From: Thunnus maccoyii
Taxonomy: Eukaryota; Chordata; Actinopteri; Scombriformes; Scombridae
Direction: 5' to 3'
NCBI RefSeq assembly: GCF_910596095.1
Contig: NC_056533.1
Coordinates: 28,928,662-28,992,661, forward strand
Length of the DNA stretch: 64,000 bases
Shown one piece after another: positions 34,050-47,536 of this stretch; within the stretch, counting starts at the first letter, position 1, and each line of letters starts with the position of its first letter. Made by a program: the position numbers and the translations under genes. The notes beneath the pieces were generated by a model. The model had not been told where the DNA came from. It did not search any database and worked only from the letters and a program-made list of their open reading frames with translations.

Positions 34050-37000
34050 ATGGCACTGTCGTACAAGAAGGACCTGGACAAGTACAAGGATCTCGACGAA
34101 GATGAAATCCTCAACAAACTGTCGGCGGATGAACTGAAACAGCTGGAGACAGCCCTCGAGGAGATGGACCCTGAGGTCAGGGCTCGGTGAGGGTTGGAGG
34201 AGCTCCAGGGCTCTTTAGTGGGAAGGAGTTTCTGTGGGCAAAGGAGCATGTTGGGAAATGGCCAGTGTCACAATAGCCTCAGTATAATAAAAATCTTTTC
34301 AATCGTTTAAAGTAGGGGGCACATCTACAGTTTTAGATAAGCCCCTGTTTTCAAAAACCAGATTGCTTTCCTGGTGTAGTTAGTTTCTAGTGTCATATAA
34401 TATAAATAATAGAGAATGACATACACCAGAATGTATAGGATATGTGTCATCACTATTGAACTTCCTGAAATGCATTGACCGTCACAAATTAAAATCCAAG
34501 GGAGGAATTTTCCATTGTAACTTCTAACTGCAACCCCCCAGCTCCCAGCCTCCATGGTTGGGAAAATAATTTAAAGGGTCTGAGCTACAACAGCTCTGTC
34601 AGCAGGCTGCTAAGTGTTTGTATGTTTATTTGTAAATAGAGATAGAGAGTACACCACAGCCCCTGCTTGTTTTATTTATTTTCTATCTAAACTGAGTGAG
34701 ACGAATCACCCCACTCAAGGCCCACAGGAAACGGTCAGCAGCAGTGGGAAAATATTAACTTTTAGATTCGCAGTCCTTTGGTTTTCAGTTCAATTTGTTG
34801 AATAAAAGTTGAATTTGATGTGTTCACTCTGGCAAAATAGTAGCTTTGTGACCAAAAAGAAGTGGAACATTTGGCTTTAATAGCTGCAGTGCGCCCATGC
34901 TGGTCAGATGAACTATTTTAACACATCCTTGTTCACCGCCCCCAACTTTTCCCTCACCTTCAAATGGTCAACAATTGGTTATGTTTTTATGTTAGGTCTT
35001 TTAAGCCATATGTTTTTGGTTGACATGCATCAGGTTTAACTAGTTCATAGTGTGTTTACCTTATGAGGAATTAGTAATTCATGTCAATTCACCATGTGAA
35101 TTTCGCGTTTCTAAGTCTAGAATTGATGCCAACTAAAACACAGACCTGAAGATTCAAGGAATGACATGTATCTGACAGACGTTTGAGAACATGCCAAATT
35201 GTGTTTTGTAGGGCTGTCCCCAACATCAGGATTTTCACAGTCAACTCAGTTGGCACTCCAGACCGATGCATCGACTTGGAAAAGCGGGGTGGGGTTGGGG
35301 TATTCTCATCTAAAGTATATTAGTATTAATCTTGTCACATATATTTTGTTTTTATAGGCGGCAGTTACAATCAAGCGCACCTGCAGAGCAGCCATCCCAC
35401 ACTAAATTGATAATAAGAACCTACATGAGTCTTATATTTTACCTGTAAGACTGATGTGAAAATGTCAGATTTCCACACAGTCAGAGAAATAAAAAGTTTG
35501 CGTCAGTTCTCTCCTTATGGCTGCTGACAGCACTGTCAGCTGGACAGTTGATCACACTGGATGATAGAGAGGCAATGGTCGAGATGCTGGTACGCATCTA
35601 TTTAAATAGTAGTTTAGCTGACTTTGCTACATTTAACACCAGGGCTGAGTGCTTGGAGCAGGAAACACACTTGCTCTGCGTTGCACTGTCCTCTCTTTCC
35701 ATCATCCCTCTCTGTTTCCATCAGTTATGTATTTAGGTCATTCAGAGACAAGAATCTGTCAAAGTTTACAGCCTTTCACACTATCATGCTGTGATACTCT
35801 ATGTATAATGATTTATCAACTGATGCATCGACTCAGCGACTTCAAGGGAGTAGCCCTAGTATTTTGTTTGGAGTAGACAGGCAATTTTTTCAACCTTTTT
35901 CCACCTTCTACACTATTCTGAAAAATGCTTTCAGAGCAGAACAGTCAACAAATAAAAAAGAAAATTATTAATGTAACAAAAATGATAGGTAGAAGACAAA
36001 GTAGTGAGTTAAAAGTGACAAGACCAGGAATGTGCAGACACATAAAAACTCAAAAATGTATGCTGGAATTAGACCATGGAAGTGCTTTAAAAGTAATGAA
36101 TAAAACCTTAAAGGGGACCTATTATGCTTTTCCTTATTTTCTGTCATATTTATAATGGTACAATGTCGGATGTTCATATTAAACGTGGTTTAAGTTTCAA
36201 ATAGTGAGGTAAACATATGTAGAAGCAATCCCTGTTAGCAAAAAGCACTGGCTTCAGACTGCTCTAAATGCTTGGTTTCCAACAGTGTTTTGTACTTTCA
36301 GCGCAGGCCGACGTCAACTTGTGACAGATTTCTTTATATGGTCATCTGCTCCACGCACAGCGCACGGGTTAACTGTTCCGCTCTGCTGTCATTATAGCGT
36401 TTTTACATTGTTTGGGGGGCAGTCACACTGAGCCATGACTTGAGTCTAACTGATCCGCTGAACAAGGAGCTCCAAATATCTCCATATGTTGTTGTGTCAC
36501 CCGGTTTTTAGCGCTACTATCAAAGCTCTGCTAATTTGGTGAGGAGCACAATTATTCACAATTAAAGTCTCCCGTTATTTAGTCATTTAAAAGCCTTCAA
36601 TTTGAAGCAGCAAGGGCAGGAAATGTTGGGTTTGCATCAGCAGTAACTTAACACAACTCCAATACTTGCTGAGAGCAATCAGCAAACAGTAAAATAAGAC
36701 ATATCTTATCGCACTGAGCTGAGGGGATAAGGAGTTTTTCAAACTGTAAATCATGCAAAGCTACTCCAGTAGAGTCCAAAAATGAAAATATAGAACTGAA
36801 AATTAGCATAATAGTTCCCCTTTAAAATGATATGGAAACAGATTCAAAGAAGCTTGTTAGTTCCCTTTAGGTATCTGGCTTCAGCATTCTGTATAAAAAC
36901 CTCAGCATTCTGTATAAAAACTTCATATCAACATACATGTACCTTCAGAGAGATATTGACATGCCATGGGACAGAGCCTGACTATTTTACCTGTATTTTA

Positions 37001-39370
37001 GCTGCCTGATATAGAAATGTTCTAATAATTTGTTTTACAAATAGCATACAGACTTGCATTATTTACCAATATACTAAGCGTGTCTACCCTTTTTATAGAC
37101 AGAAGACAGCAAGTCTATGGTGAGTGTATTGAAGTCAGTTATCAGCTGACTCATCTAATGTGTCTCCTTGTCACCTACAGAATGCTCTTCTCCCGGCGGG
37201 TATGCGTCAGAAGGACCAGACGGTGAAGAAAGACACGGGACCATTCAACAGGGATAGCCTCCTCAGATACCTGGAGAAGGAAGCCATCGAGTACAAGGAC
37301 AGAGAGGATATTGTGCCCTTCACAGGGGAGAAAAAAGGTGTGTGTTTGTCAACATTTGTCCATAAAATAGCTCCAAACAACACTTAAAGTTATATAAAAT
37401 AAAATAAAAGTTTTTGAATTATTGTTAATGCTTGTTTTGAATGTTGTGTGGCATTTTGACTTGCAGTGAACCTCAATTCTTATAGTTTTGACACAGATAA
37501 ATGCAAAAATTAGTTTTACAATTAATAAAAGCCACTAAAGTCAAGTATTGTTGTTGAAATCATCACTGGAAACTCGCCAAGTTCCAGGAGGGGTGTTAGT
37601 GCATGCACAGGCAGTAACAAGGTGCTATCTCATGTTAGCATCGTATTTCTCAGGGGATGGAGAACCGAGGTGTGTTTGTGTCTGTATCAGCAGTACAGAC
37701 ACATAGCAGTAATTACTGTTCTGCTGTCTTTGCAGGCGTTATTAATGCATGTCTGCTCTTATGCAACATGCAGTGTGGGGGAGGTGTGTTTGTATCAGGG
37801 GATAGGAGATACTGCGGGGAGTGTCAAAAGAGTAGGCAAGGTTAAGATGAAATCTTTTAGAAATGTTCAGGTGTTTTGTGTCTGGAATCGCTCTTTTTAT
37901 TGATGTTAGTTGGTGTATTTATTTTATTTCAGGTTCTAGTGATTGGTAAATCTTAACTTAATGTGGTTCAGGCTTTATCTTTCAGAAGAGGCTATGCAAA
38001 TATTAGCTTAAAGCTTTATTTGAATGGGAGTGATTTCTCAAGTTGACATAGATTTTTTTGTTGTTTGGCTTTTGCTCATTGATTGAAATGCCAATGAACA
38101 AAGTATCCTGGTGGCTCACTGGTCGAAGAGCTGTACTGTGACTCCAGCTGTGGAGTTTTGTCTCATAGTAAATATACAATAAACTCCAAATTCCATAAAA
38201 ATGATCTTAAAGGATACGTTCACCATTTTTCAAGTCTGTCTTGAAACAATAGTTGGTGCCCATATGAACATTGAAATAGGTTTTACTTGCTGTAATCATT
38301 CCTCCTGTTCATACTGACCACTAGAGGATCCACTTCAAATGTGCTTACTGATGTAAGTGATGGGGGGGGGGGTCAAAATCCACATTCCTCATATTGAGCA
38401 AAAACATATTTAAAAGTTTATCTCAACATAATATGAGGCTTCAACCATCTGAGTTAGTCAAATAACGTGGATATCTTCCCCAGTTAATCTTTTTAGTAAA
38501 AATTTCCCTCTTTGTGTCTCGATGGACAATGTTTTCCCGTTCGGCTGCAGTGAAAGGATAGTAACAAAAAGAGGGAATTTTGCACTAAAAACACTTGAAA
38601 ATATATTCAATTTATTTCACTAATTTGGATGGCTGAAGCCTCATATAAGCTTCAAATAAACCTTTAAATACACTTTTTCTCACAGGGAGGTTCCCCATCA
38701 CTTACATTGAAAGTGTATTATGAAGGCCAGTATGAACAGGAGAAATGATTACAGCAAGAAAAACATATGTCAATGTTCGTTTAGGCACCTGACTAGGGCA
38801 GACTTGAAAAATTATGAACCTATCTTTTAATTTTCACAGTCGTTGAGTTCGGCCATATGTGACACTCCTGTTACATAATCATGCACCTGAGCCTGTGGCA
38901 TGAGTGAAAACACACCATGAATTGAATGTGGGATGCATCATCACATGTGATATCATAGAGCTGTTGGTGCAATAAACACTCACTGGATTAACCTTGCTGT
39001 ATAAACTGAGATTACCAGACCTTCTCGAGAGAAACCAGTTCTGGTTCAAACTGGTTTTTACACATACTTGTGGTAATCTTTTTTGTAGAGAAAATGAGGA
39101 AATACTTTATATGACACTATGACAAAAAAAATGAATAGAGTAGAAACATTACAGGAACCAGGAAGACATTCTTGTCCAGAGGAATTCCTCTCGTTGGGAT
39201 CCCTGGAGATCTGAAAGCTACTCCCTCAATGGAGAGGAAATATGGAACTGACATCTTCCCCCTGACCCAATGCTGGTCTGTTAGAAATCATACTCCCTCT
39301 GAGTGATTGAGAGGGTGTGTGTGTGTGTGTGAGTGAGTGAGTCAGTGTGTGAGTGTGTGTGTGAGTGTGT

Positions 39371-39417
<47 letters not shown>

Positions 39418-42400
39418 CGCCCTATGACAACATGGAAAACTGAAATCACTGTGGTGGTTCTGTGGAATTTAGCTGATTCTCTTCCCCTTGTTATACTCAC
39501 CCCCTGCTGATAAGTGGTGTGTGTGTGTGTGTGTGTCTCCTTTTGAATAACGCACATGATATTAGAGCAAAACAACCTGCTTAAATGCCATGGCAACCAT
39601 TTCAGCCTTTCAACCACTTACATGTTACTATATTGGGTCAGTCCTTTTTATTACTTTTCTCTAATCCGTCTTTTTTTATTGTCCCGTCCTTCTTTCCAGC
39701 CTTGAGTTCCCTCCAGGTTTGACAACATTATTTAAAGGGGATATAATATGCTTTTTATGATTTTCTGTTATTTATATACTGTTATGATGTTGGATGTCTG
39801 TTAAACATGATCAGAGTTCCAAAAACTTGAGGTGAACATATGTAAAAATGCTTGCTGCAAGTCAGAAACCAGGACTTCAGCCTTCTCTGAATTCTTCATT
39901 CGTAAAGTTACTTCTGCTTCCTCCTTGTGATGATTGCACATTTTGGATTCGTGCTCAAACATACACAGATGCATTTGAAAGGTTGATCTTTCAAGTAAAG
40001 AATGAGGAAAAAGAAGTTAAATCCTACTACCGTTGTTTGTTTACGTAGCCTCTGGAGCCGATGGAAGTCTGTCGAGGGGCAACTTCTGGGGGGGCTAACC
40101 AATCAGAACAGAGTGGGCTCATCAGGATGGGGGTCTTAAAGAGACAGCAGTGTTTTGAACTGTAAATCATGCAAAGATATTCCAGTAAAGCTGCAGAATA
40201 AAAATACAGACATGGAAATGTGCATTATAGGTCCCTTTTAACCAAGAAATTGTAGCTAAATGGTGGTTGAAGTAGAACCTATATGCTGAGCCTCTATGGA
40301 AGAGGAGGATGTGTAATATCACAGGATTTTGGTGGCCTGCTCAGTACTACTATCAGCATGCACAACACCAGATGACAAATTGATGCAATGTCATGAATGA
40401 CATTGCTTTAAAATATGCTTATGGTGCATTGCTTGCATGACTCCACTTTCTTGATGTATCTATTTTCCCTTCAGCATTGTTACAATTTTGTCTCCCCATA
40501 TGTTTTCCTCATTTAACCCATGATATACACTCCGTTGGGATTACATGGACTGTCAGATCATGCAGCTGTCAGTTTCTTGGCCATGTCTTTCCTCACTTCT
40601 GACAGGCCAAATGTTGCTCCAGAGGGACTGGCACAGGATGCTGCCTGATGACTGTATTTACTGTTTGCTGGCTCTCAGGAAGTGCCAGAGACCCCACTTG
40701 GGACCAGTTTGAGCAATTTGACTGGCTTGACCGACTTAGACGGAGGGAAAGAGTGAGTGAGGGCCAGTTCTCGGGGAGTTTTTGTCTGAGTAGACAGGCA
40801 TAAGGAAAGGCAGTGAATGTTACCCACTGGATGGTCTCTACATCCAGTGCAAATGTTTGTTGCCTGAGCAGTGCAGTCAAGATTAGAGTCCAGTCATTGT
40901 TCCATGACTTCCTTCGCTCTTCCTGTTTCTTCCCTCAGATAGGTTACCATGGTAATACCATGCTTGTCAGACAGTTGTGGCTGCACTAAGTTCAGCTTGT
41001 CTGAACTGATGATTGGGGAAAGTTGTGTAAAATTAGTTCCAGCGGGGAGGTCCAGCACATTTCTGCTCAGACTTTACCGCCTTCTGAGGAACATCACAAT
41101 TATTCTAAGATAACCTCTACAACAATTTTATATCCCAGTTTACTGTTTGTCATCCTAAGTATTGATCAGGCTATTATATGAACAGAAAAATACTTCAATG
41201 TCCAATCTTCAGTTTGATCTGTGTTGTTCCCCCATGCATTGCAGTAAAGCATAATGCGTTTAAGTAAACAAGTCAAACACACAGATTGGCTTTGGTATTA
41301 ATTTCAAACCTATTTCATGTAATTACACAGTAGCTGTATCTGGAAATGTGTCTATTTTCTTTTCGTGCAGACACACACACACAAAGAGTCACACAGCAAT
41401 TGGTAGTCATGCAGTCTCATGACTGTGGCACAAGGCAAGAGTATAGGAATGATGGCGAGAGAATAAAGGTCTTTTCAAATGGTAAGCAACACTCCGCCTG
41501 CGTACCCGCTTGGATCTGCAGGGTCTCACCGCGCTCCTCATGCAAATAGACAGGAGTAAACGGCAGGCGCTCTGTGCTGCCAGCAATGGCGCTAAAAGCT
41601 GTTGTAATTTTCGACTGAGGACCATTATTATGTCACATTAAGTTTTAATATTTTGTCAGGCGATAAAGTATCCATTTAGATTCTCAATATGTGGTCAGTT
41701 TATCCAAATGACGCCTTTTGAGACCGGCCAAGCAGTTTGACTACTGAGATGATTGGCCGGTCAACGTTCATCGTCGTCCCGGGGAGAAAATGATCTGCTG
41801 ATAATTCACCACTGCCTCTAATGTCTCTGTAGCATGTTGATACCTTAATGACGTCATTGCACAGATTCACTGTAAACAGTAGGCTTCTTCATCCTCTCAT
41901 AACTGTTTAGAAAACAGTTGTATATCTCAGGGAACTCAGAAATGGCAAAGATCAGTCTCTTGTCCATCGATGAACACTGCACGTTGCGTAGAAAAAAAGT
42001 TCAAGACAGTTCAACTCTGGCGTGTGTGAGACGAGCACGGCTGCAACAGTTTAGCGGTATTGCGCCTGCTTGTCGCTCCAACTGTCAGATTGCCCGCACC
42101 TCCCTACCTGCCCCCAATGAATTCCTTATGTGCGTCAATTGCTCCTTGTCTGAAAAGACCATAACAAGTCACATTAACCAACATCTACCAGTTTGACAGT
42201 TTTTATAGAAATGGAAGGTTGCGTAACATCTCGTAAAACCTTTACTCGGCCTGCTTGTACCTGTGTCTTATGTCTGCGTTAAAGTTAAAGTACTTTATTG
42301 CCTGCATATTTTTTATGAGGGCTAAATCATCTCCTTTGAGGTAGAATATGAATGACATCGTCTCATCCTTTCCTCATTTCCTCTTTCCTATTTCCCTCTT

Positions 42401-44762
42401 TCTTCATAGGTAAAGTATTTGTTCCTAAGCAGAAACCAATAGAAACATGCCAGCAGGAAGTCACAACCCTCGACCCGGAATTGGAGGAAGCCCTGTCCAG
42501 CGCCACAGATACAGAACTATGTGATCTTGCAGGTAAGAGAGAGTGGAAAAAAAAATGCTGAGAAAGCAAAACACAGTGTTGGATTTGTGAGAAACTGTGA
42601 CTCTGCCTGAGCCCAGTCTCTGCTGGGACAGTAAAACACAAGCTCCTTTCATTCTCATGGTCTTTCTCATGGCTCTGTCCTTTTACTCTGTGTATGTGTT
42701 GATGGGAGAATAAAAGGGCTCATTGAGCAAAACAACACCACTTGCTATGACCTCTAGATTTTGTTACCCTTATTGCCCTACTGATGCATTTTTTTAATTC
42801 TGGAGAACATGTGTGTTTTGTTTGCAGCAATTCTGGGTGTTCACACGCTGGTCACCAGTACTCAGACGTATGATGGGACTGGAACTAAAGAGGGCTACAA
42901 CAGTAAGTACAATTGTAGAATCAACCTCTAAACTTTTGTATTGAATTCAAAAGTACAAAAGAATATTAATATCCTGTGTTTGGTTTTCCCAGATGTGATT
43001 AAAGGAGAGAAGATGAACCCAGTGTTTGATGAGCCTCCCAACCCCACTAATGTAGAAGAAACCCTGCAGAGGATAAAGAGCAATGACAGCTCCTTAACAG
43101 AGGTTAACCTGAACAACATTAAGGTACAACACGCAAACAGAAACACAAGTTCAGAGAATCTATACGCTGTATGCTTGTCTATCCTTGGACCAACAGCTGC
43201 GTTTCTTGGTTTTTCAGAACATCCCAATTCCCACGCTTAAGGACTTGGCCAAAGCCATGGAGAAGAACACGCACGTCAAGAAGTTCAGCCTGGCAGCAAC
43301 ACGGAGTAACGACCCCATCGCTGTGGTGAGAGGGAATGCTTTGCAGACTTGAAATGGCTTTGTTTAGACCTAACAGCTCCACATTTACGTCTTTTAACTT
43401 TATTTCCTCCTTCCTCCTACTCCATGTCCCTTCCAGGCGTTCAGTGAAATGCTGAGGGAGAACAAGACGTTGCGAAGTTTGAACTTGGAGTCCAACTTCA
43501 TCACCGGGGCGGGGGTGCAGGCTCTGGTTGATGCGTTGCGAGACAACGACACACTCACAGAGATCAAGATAGACAACCAGGTACCATATGCTTTGTGACA
43601 CCAGCACACCAGAATCATGAATGAACAGGGACTTTACTAGTTAAAATCTCTAAATAAAAGCTCACAAAATTAAAGATTAAAGTGATAAGAGAATAGTTTT
43701 TTCATGTCTCTGTAGGTGATTAATGGGAATTTATGACTGAGGGACAATTTATGACAGTTAAATAAAGTGGTTTCATGTAGCCTGAAGTAGTAAAAAAATA
43801 TTTGTGCTATGCAGCGTGCAGCTGAAGAAAATGCCAACCAATACAAACCACTGACCTAACAAAAAAAAATTAAAGAACAGTTGAGAGTTTCCAGTAGTGG
43901 GGAAGAACATAAATCACATTTTAGTGGTCAGAAATGAGTCTTACTTCTATAAACCAAAGTGAATTTCTTACACTCATGTACAGATGTTGACCTCTTGTAT
44001 GTTATGTGTGTGTGTTTCAGAGGCAGCAGCTGGGCACTACCATAGAGATGGAGATAGCTAAAATGTTGGAGGAGAACAACAGCATAGTGAAGTTTGGTTA
44101 CCACTTCACCCAGCAAGGACCTCGCTCCAGAGCTGCAGCAGCGATCACCAAGAACAATGACCTGGGTATGTTACACACACACACATTCTCAAGAACTGGA
44201 GACTTGTCTAAACTTGTCCACCTTTGGGAGACCGCATCATGACAAAGTGTTGCGACATACCCAACGGAATCCAGATGTTTACAAGACATCATTCCACAGT
44301 GACGACCTCTGTTCTCTCTTTTAGCTCCTCATCCTGTAAGAGCTGCGGTAGCACAGGTCTGATGCATGGGTGTGGTCGCAAGTGTATAAACGCATCAATG
44401 ATAACAGTGATTTCTTTCACAGTGTTTGAATGGAACATTCACTGCTCTAACTGTATGGAGATTGACACGTTTTGATCTTAGAGCTTTGAGAGTGACGACA
44501 TCTCACTTCCTCTTTTCTCACTCACACACACTGTTGAAATAGGTGTAAACTTTGACCGTGTAGCACATGATGACTCACTTAGTTGTCATGATAACTAACA
44601 GGCCTGTGTAGGTTTGAAGGTTGTGTAGCATGTTTGCGGTTCATCATTCTTTATTTCACTTATCTGTCCAAAAAAAAAAAAAAAAAAATCATATATTTGA
44701 CTGTCTTTTTATTCCGCTTGTCCTCTCCAGTCCGCAGGAAGAGAGTGGAAGGGGACCTGTAG
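34050..44762 (+). CDS. tmod3: Tropomodulin-3-like actin pointed-end capping protein
   Basis: Tropomodulins bind tropomyosin and cap the slow-growing (pointed) ends of actin filaments in the cytoplasm and membrane skeleton. Coding exons: 34050-34175, 37181-37337, 42410-42532, 42828-42902, 42993-43123, 43218-43325, 43437-43580, 44021-44165, 44731-44762. They sum to 1041 nt, 346 aa plus stop, all phases in register, all GT-AG (human TMOD3 is 352 aa by memory). Residues 1-42 hold the first tropomyosin-binding helix ([14 protein letters not shown]); 43-95 the first actin-binding segment ([28 protein letters not shown]); 95-160 the second tropomyosin site ([20 protein letters not shown]); about 160-346 the leucine-rich-repeat cap ([91 protein letters not shown]) and a [10 protein letters not shown] tail. 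The short VEGD-type tail fits TMOD2/TMOD3, not TMOD1/TMOD4. TMOD3 is favoured over TMOD2 by CDLAAILG and by position next to leo1, with less certainty. The start ATG has a near-perfect Kozak context (GCACCATGG). Confidence 0.95.
35209..35867. mobile_element. Possible hAT-like MITE in tmod3 intron 2
   Basis: The left part reads TAGGGCTGTCCCCAAC and CGATGCATCGACTTGG; the right part reads CTGATGCATCGACTCAGCGAC and ends GGAGTAGCCCTA, an imperfect inverse of the start. Boundaries and class are uncertain. Confidence 0.45.
36108..36825. mobile_element. TTAA-ended MITE, copy 2 of 3, tmod3 intron 2
   Basis: It begins TTAAAGGGGACCTATTATGC and ends GCATAATAGTTCCCCTTTAA, an imperfect inverted pair. It shares ACTGTAAATCATGCAAAGC and CTCCAGTAGAGTCC with copies 1 and 3, but its interior differs and it is longer (~718 bp). 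Confidence 0.83.
36881..36921. repeat. 21-bp tandem duplication
   Basis: Two adjacent copies of TCAGCATTCTGTATAAAAACC with a single change at the end, just past the MITE. Confidence 0.85.
38207..38830. mobile_element. Foldback MITE, tmod3 intron 3
   Basis: TTAAAGGATACGTTCACC at the left and GAACCTATCTTTTAA at the right; arms of ~110 bp pair with each other (AACATTGAAATAGGT.. left, ACATATGTCAATGTTCG right; TTGCTGTAATCATTCCTCC left, GGAGAAATGATTACAGCAAG right). Same family as 25483-26043. Confidence 0.88.
39315..39537. repeat. (TG)n/(TGAG)n microsatellites in tmod3 intron 3
   Basis: About 100 bp of TG repeats with GAGTGAG variants at 39315-39414, followed by a shorter pure TG run at 39518-39537. 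Confidence 0.95.
39732..40241. mobile_element. TTAA-ended MITE, copy 3 of 3, tmod3 intron 3
   Basis: It begins TTAAAGGGGATATAATATGC and ends GCATTATAGGTCCCTTTTAA. It shares GAGGTGAACATATGTAAAAA, CTTCCTCCTTGTGATGA and CAGAACAGAGTGGGCTCAT with copy 1 (with small changes). Confidence 0.87.
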
Positions 44763-47018
44763 GGGCGGGGTCCAACCTGTCTCCCAGCCAATCCTGTCGT
44801 TTCATCTCACCATGTGGAATAATTTCAGCCACTGCCCTGGTCTCATCTCACTGTGTGGAAACTTAAGTCTTGTGCCAAACTGCGGGGCAAGGCGTGCTCA
44901 ACCAGAACATACATCTGAGAAGAAGGGAAATAACTGGAATTGCCCTCTCCCATATACATGTTTATACTTATGTTTATTATTATTATTATGTTGTTGTAAT
45001 TGAAGGTGTAAATCTGATTTAGTTTTTAGTCGTTTCATTTCAGCTGCTCCTTTTTTTGAGCCTTTAAATGACTTGTCCAGACTTTTTACTTTTTTTCTTT
45101 TATACTGTGCTATAATCATTTTCATTTTAATTTCATTTTTCGTTTATTTCACATTACCAAGTAACAGAAAGAACAATAACAGCTTTGTATAAACAGTAAC
45201 TAACATTCAGAAACCCCTGTCTTCTCTACTAAGATAGTTTGCTGTTGAGGCCTGAGCCTCCAGTAAAAATTCCTATATTGAACCAGTGGAGTTAGTCCTG
45301 AAATCAATCTGTTTGATGGAAAGCAGTCTGTTAGCAGCCCAGCTTACTGCCATCTCATACAGAACAGTAATAGTTTAGCCATGACTACTAGTCCTGCAAA
45401 CTTTGTCTGACTGTACAGCTGTAGAAAAGACAAGTTGCTGTCTGTCAGCATGTAGTAACCAGCAGCACAGTGCAGGTATGATCCTTTGCTCTGATGTCAC
45501 TGAGCACATCACTTTTGTACATTTCACATGTAGGGTGGTTTGCAGGTGTTGTTTATTGGTGTTGCCTTGTAATTCCAGCTATAACTGCTGGGCTGATGTA
45601 CATAACGGTTGATGTGTGCACGGTGTTTTAGTTAGTGCTGGCCTCACGCTGTAGTCAGCCTAAGAAATGATGCTGACTCACCCCCCTTATACGGAATCTA
45701 TACTGAAAGTACCAGTGCATATGTTTTCTATTTCTTTTATTCTATCTGAAGATCTTGATTTTCATACGGTTCAAATTCTGATGTCGGTTATCCCAATCAT
45801 TTATATTTCTTAACAGGACATTATAACTGTATTTTGATATTTTGGATCAAGTAAAAGTGGGATTGTACTGTAAAACAAAAAGGATATTAAACCTAGTTTA
45901 GACTGAAGAGGTGTAACAAATGACGCTGTAAATGTCTGCTCGATGCACTGAGCTTCTCTGATGCTTAACCATGCCAAAGACTAACAGGTGCAGTGCTTAA
46001 CGTATCAATATTGGAGTGATTGATTATTGGATTAGCTTTTGGCTAATAAGCTACAGTCACATCCTCACAGTACACATCTGAGAAAGGAGGCAATGATCTA
46101 AAAAAATTTTTTTTTAGATGGCCCCATGCTCTGCTACATTTTGTCTTTCATTTTTGTCGACCATTTATAGCAAAATGTTCATCAAGTAGCTCAGTGAGAT
46201 GTGAGGAAGAGTTGGCAAACAGCTTGTGTGAAACCTCTCAGTTCAGCTCCTCAGGTTGCAGCTACTTTTTGAAAGTTTTTTTTTTTTTTTTAAGTGAAAT
46301 ACATCTCCCAGATAGAAAAAGAATTTTACAGACCTTAAATTTTACTTTTCACACACACTTGGCACTCAGCAGGATCTTAGCAGTAGCATGTCATTCATTA
46401 TGTAAGAGATGACAACATGCTGTGTGTGCCTCTAACTGAACTTAGGTACACTAACCTGCTTGAGATGGGATGGGTGTAACAGGACTAATTCAGGAGTTAC
46501 TTGAAACTTGTATATACTGTTCATGTGTAATAGGAACAATATGCTGGCATGAAGTCATCACTTGTGAACATCATGTTTCTATCGACCAAAAATGTTCTTT
46601 CATCTTAACAGCCTCACATTCCTTGGACAAGAGTTGTATGGCTGAGCTCAGTACTTTGGGTTTTATAACTGTGTGCTTCTTCCATGATCATATCCGCTAG
46701 TGTTTCTTTTTTGACATTATTGTGCTTTGCTGATGGACAGTCAGCTAAAGTGGAAAACTGCTTCTTTGCTTGGGCTTGTTAATACTATTCTGTGATTCAT
46801 AAAATGTATATTAATTGTAAAATGCCATCTCAAGTTGCACACACACCCTTTTATGTGTGTACCACATACAGTAAATCTACACAACTCACTGCTGAGATTT
46901 TTTTTTATACCTTAATTCAAAATCCAGGTGTAGAGTCAACATAAGGAATATGTACTATTATAAAACGCACTGCTGAATATAAGACATCCTCAACAATAAA
47001 TGTTTTTACATACAGTAA
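44763..47018 (+). other. tmod3: tmod3 3' UTR
   Basis: About 2.25 kb from the TAG stop to the cleavage zone just past AATAAA at 46995-47000. It is AT-rich, has no conserved coding frame, and includes a T16 run near 46278-46293. An earlier minor poly(A) site cannot be excluded. Confidence 0.6.
46995..47000 (+). terminator. tmod3: tmod3 poly(A) signal candidate
   Basis: Canonical AATAAA followed about 25-35 nt later by GTCTGTGTGCC, a GT-rich downstream element. The first strong signal-plus-GT combination I see after the stop codon. Confidence 0.65.
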
Positions 47019-47135
47019 AGTCTGTGTGCCATTTTTTTCATTTTTACTTTTTGTTTTAACAAGCATATTAAACCACAATAAACAATGAATTGATTCTGCT
47101 TAGTATGATCAAGTATTGTGGGTGTGTGTGTGTGT

Positions 47136-47536
47136 GTATCCAAAGACTGATATATCTTATTCCTCTTTGCTGTAGACCTCCACTGTTGTCCAAAAACTAT
47201 TAAAAACACGAGTCTTTGTACTACTTTATACATTGTAAATAACTTTGGTATGAAGTCAAGAGGTTGTGTAGCACAACAAGCTAGCAAATCACTGTAAATA
47301 GCAAATGTGCAGTGGTGTCTGCCTTACACAGAACCACTCTCCGAAGACTAAAAATGTGATTGTTGTCGTAACTCTTTTGAGCCGTTTCTAAACAAACTAA
47401 TCTTCCTGTACTCTTCTGGGCAAAGGAACATGTCACCCAGTGCAGCTGTGTGGCTCATTGACATGTTTTTAATAGTTTTTGGACAACAACAGAGGTCTGC
47501 GGCACAGAGAAATAAGACATATCAGGCTTTGGATAC
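47136..47536. mobile_element. Foldback repeat just past tmod3
   Basis: Two ~74-bp inverted arms (47136-47210 and 47463-47536): the first reads TATCCAAAGACTGATATATC ... GTCCAAAAACTATTAAAAAC, the second is its near reverse complement with a few mismatches. The ~250 bp between holds no gene. Likely a palindromic MITE. Confidence 0.85.

Noticed and set aside
43179..43607. 142-codon minus-strand frame
   Set aside because: Antisense to tmod3 exons 7 and 8, which are confirmed by protein similarity and phase.
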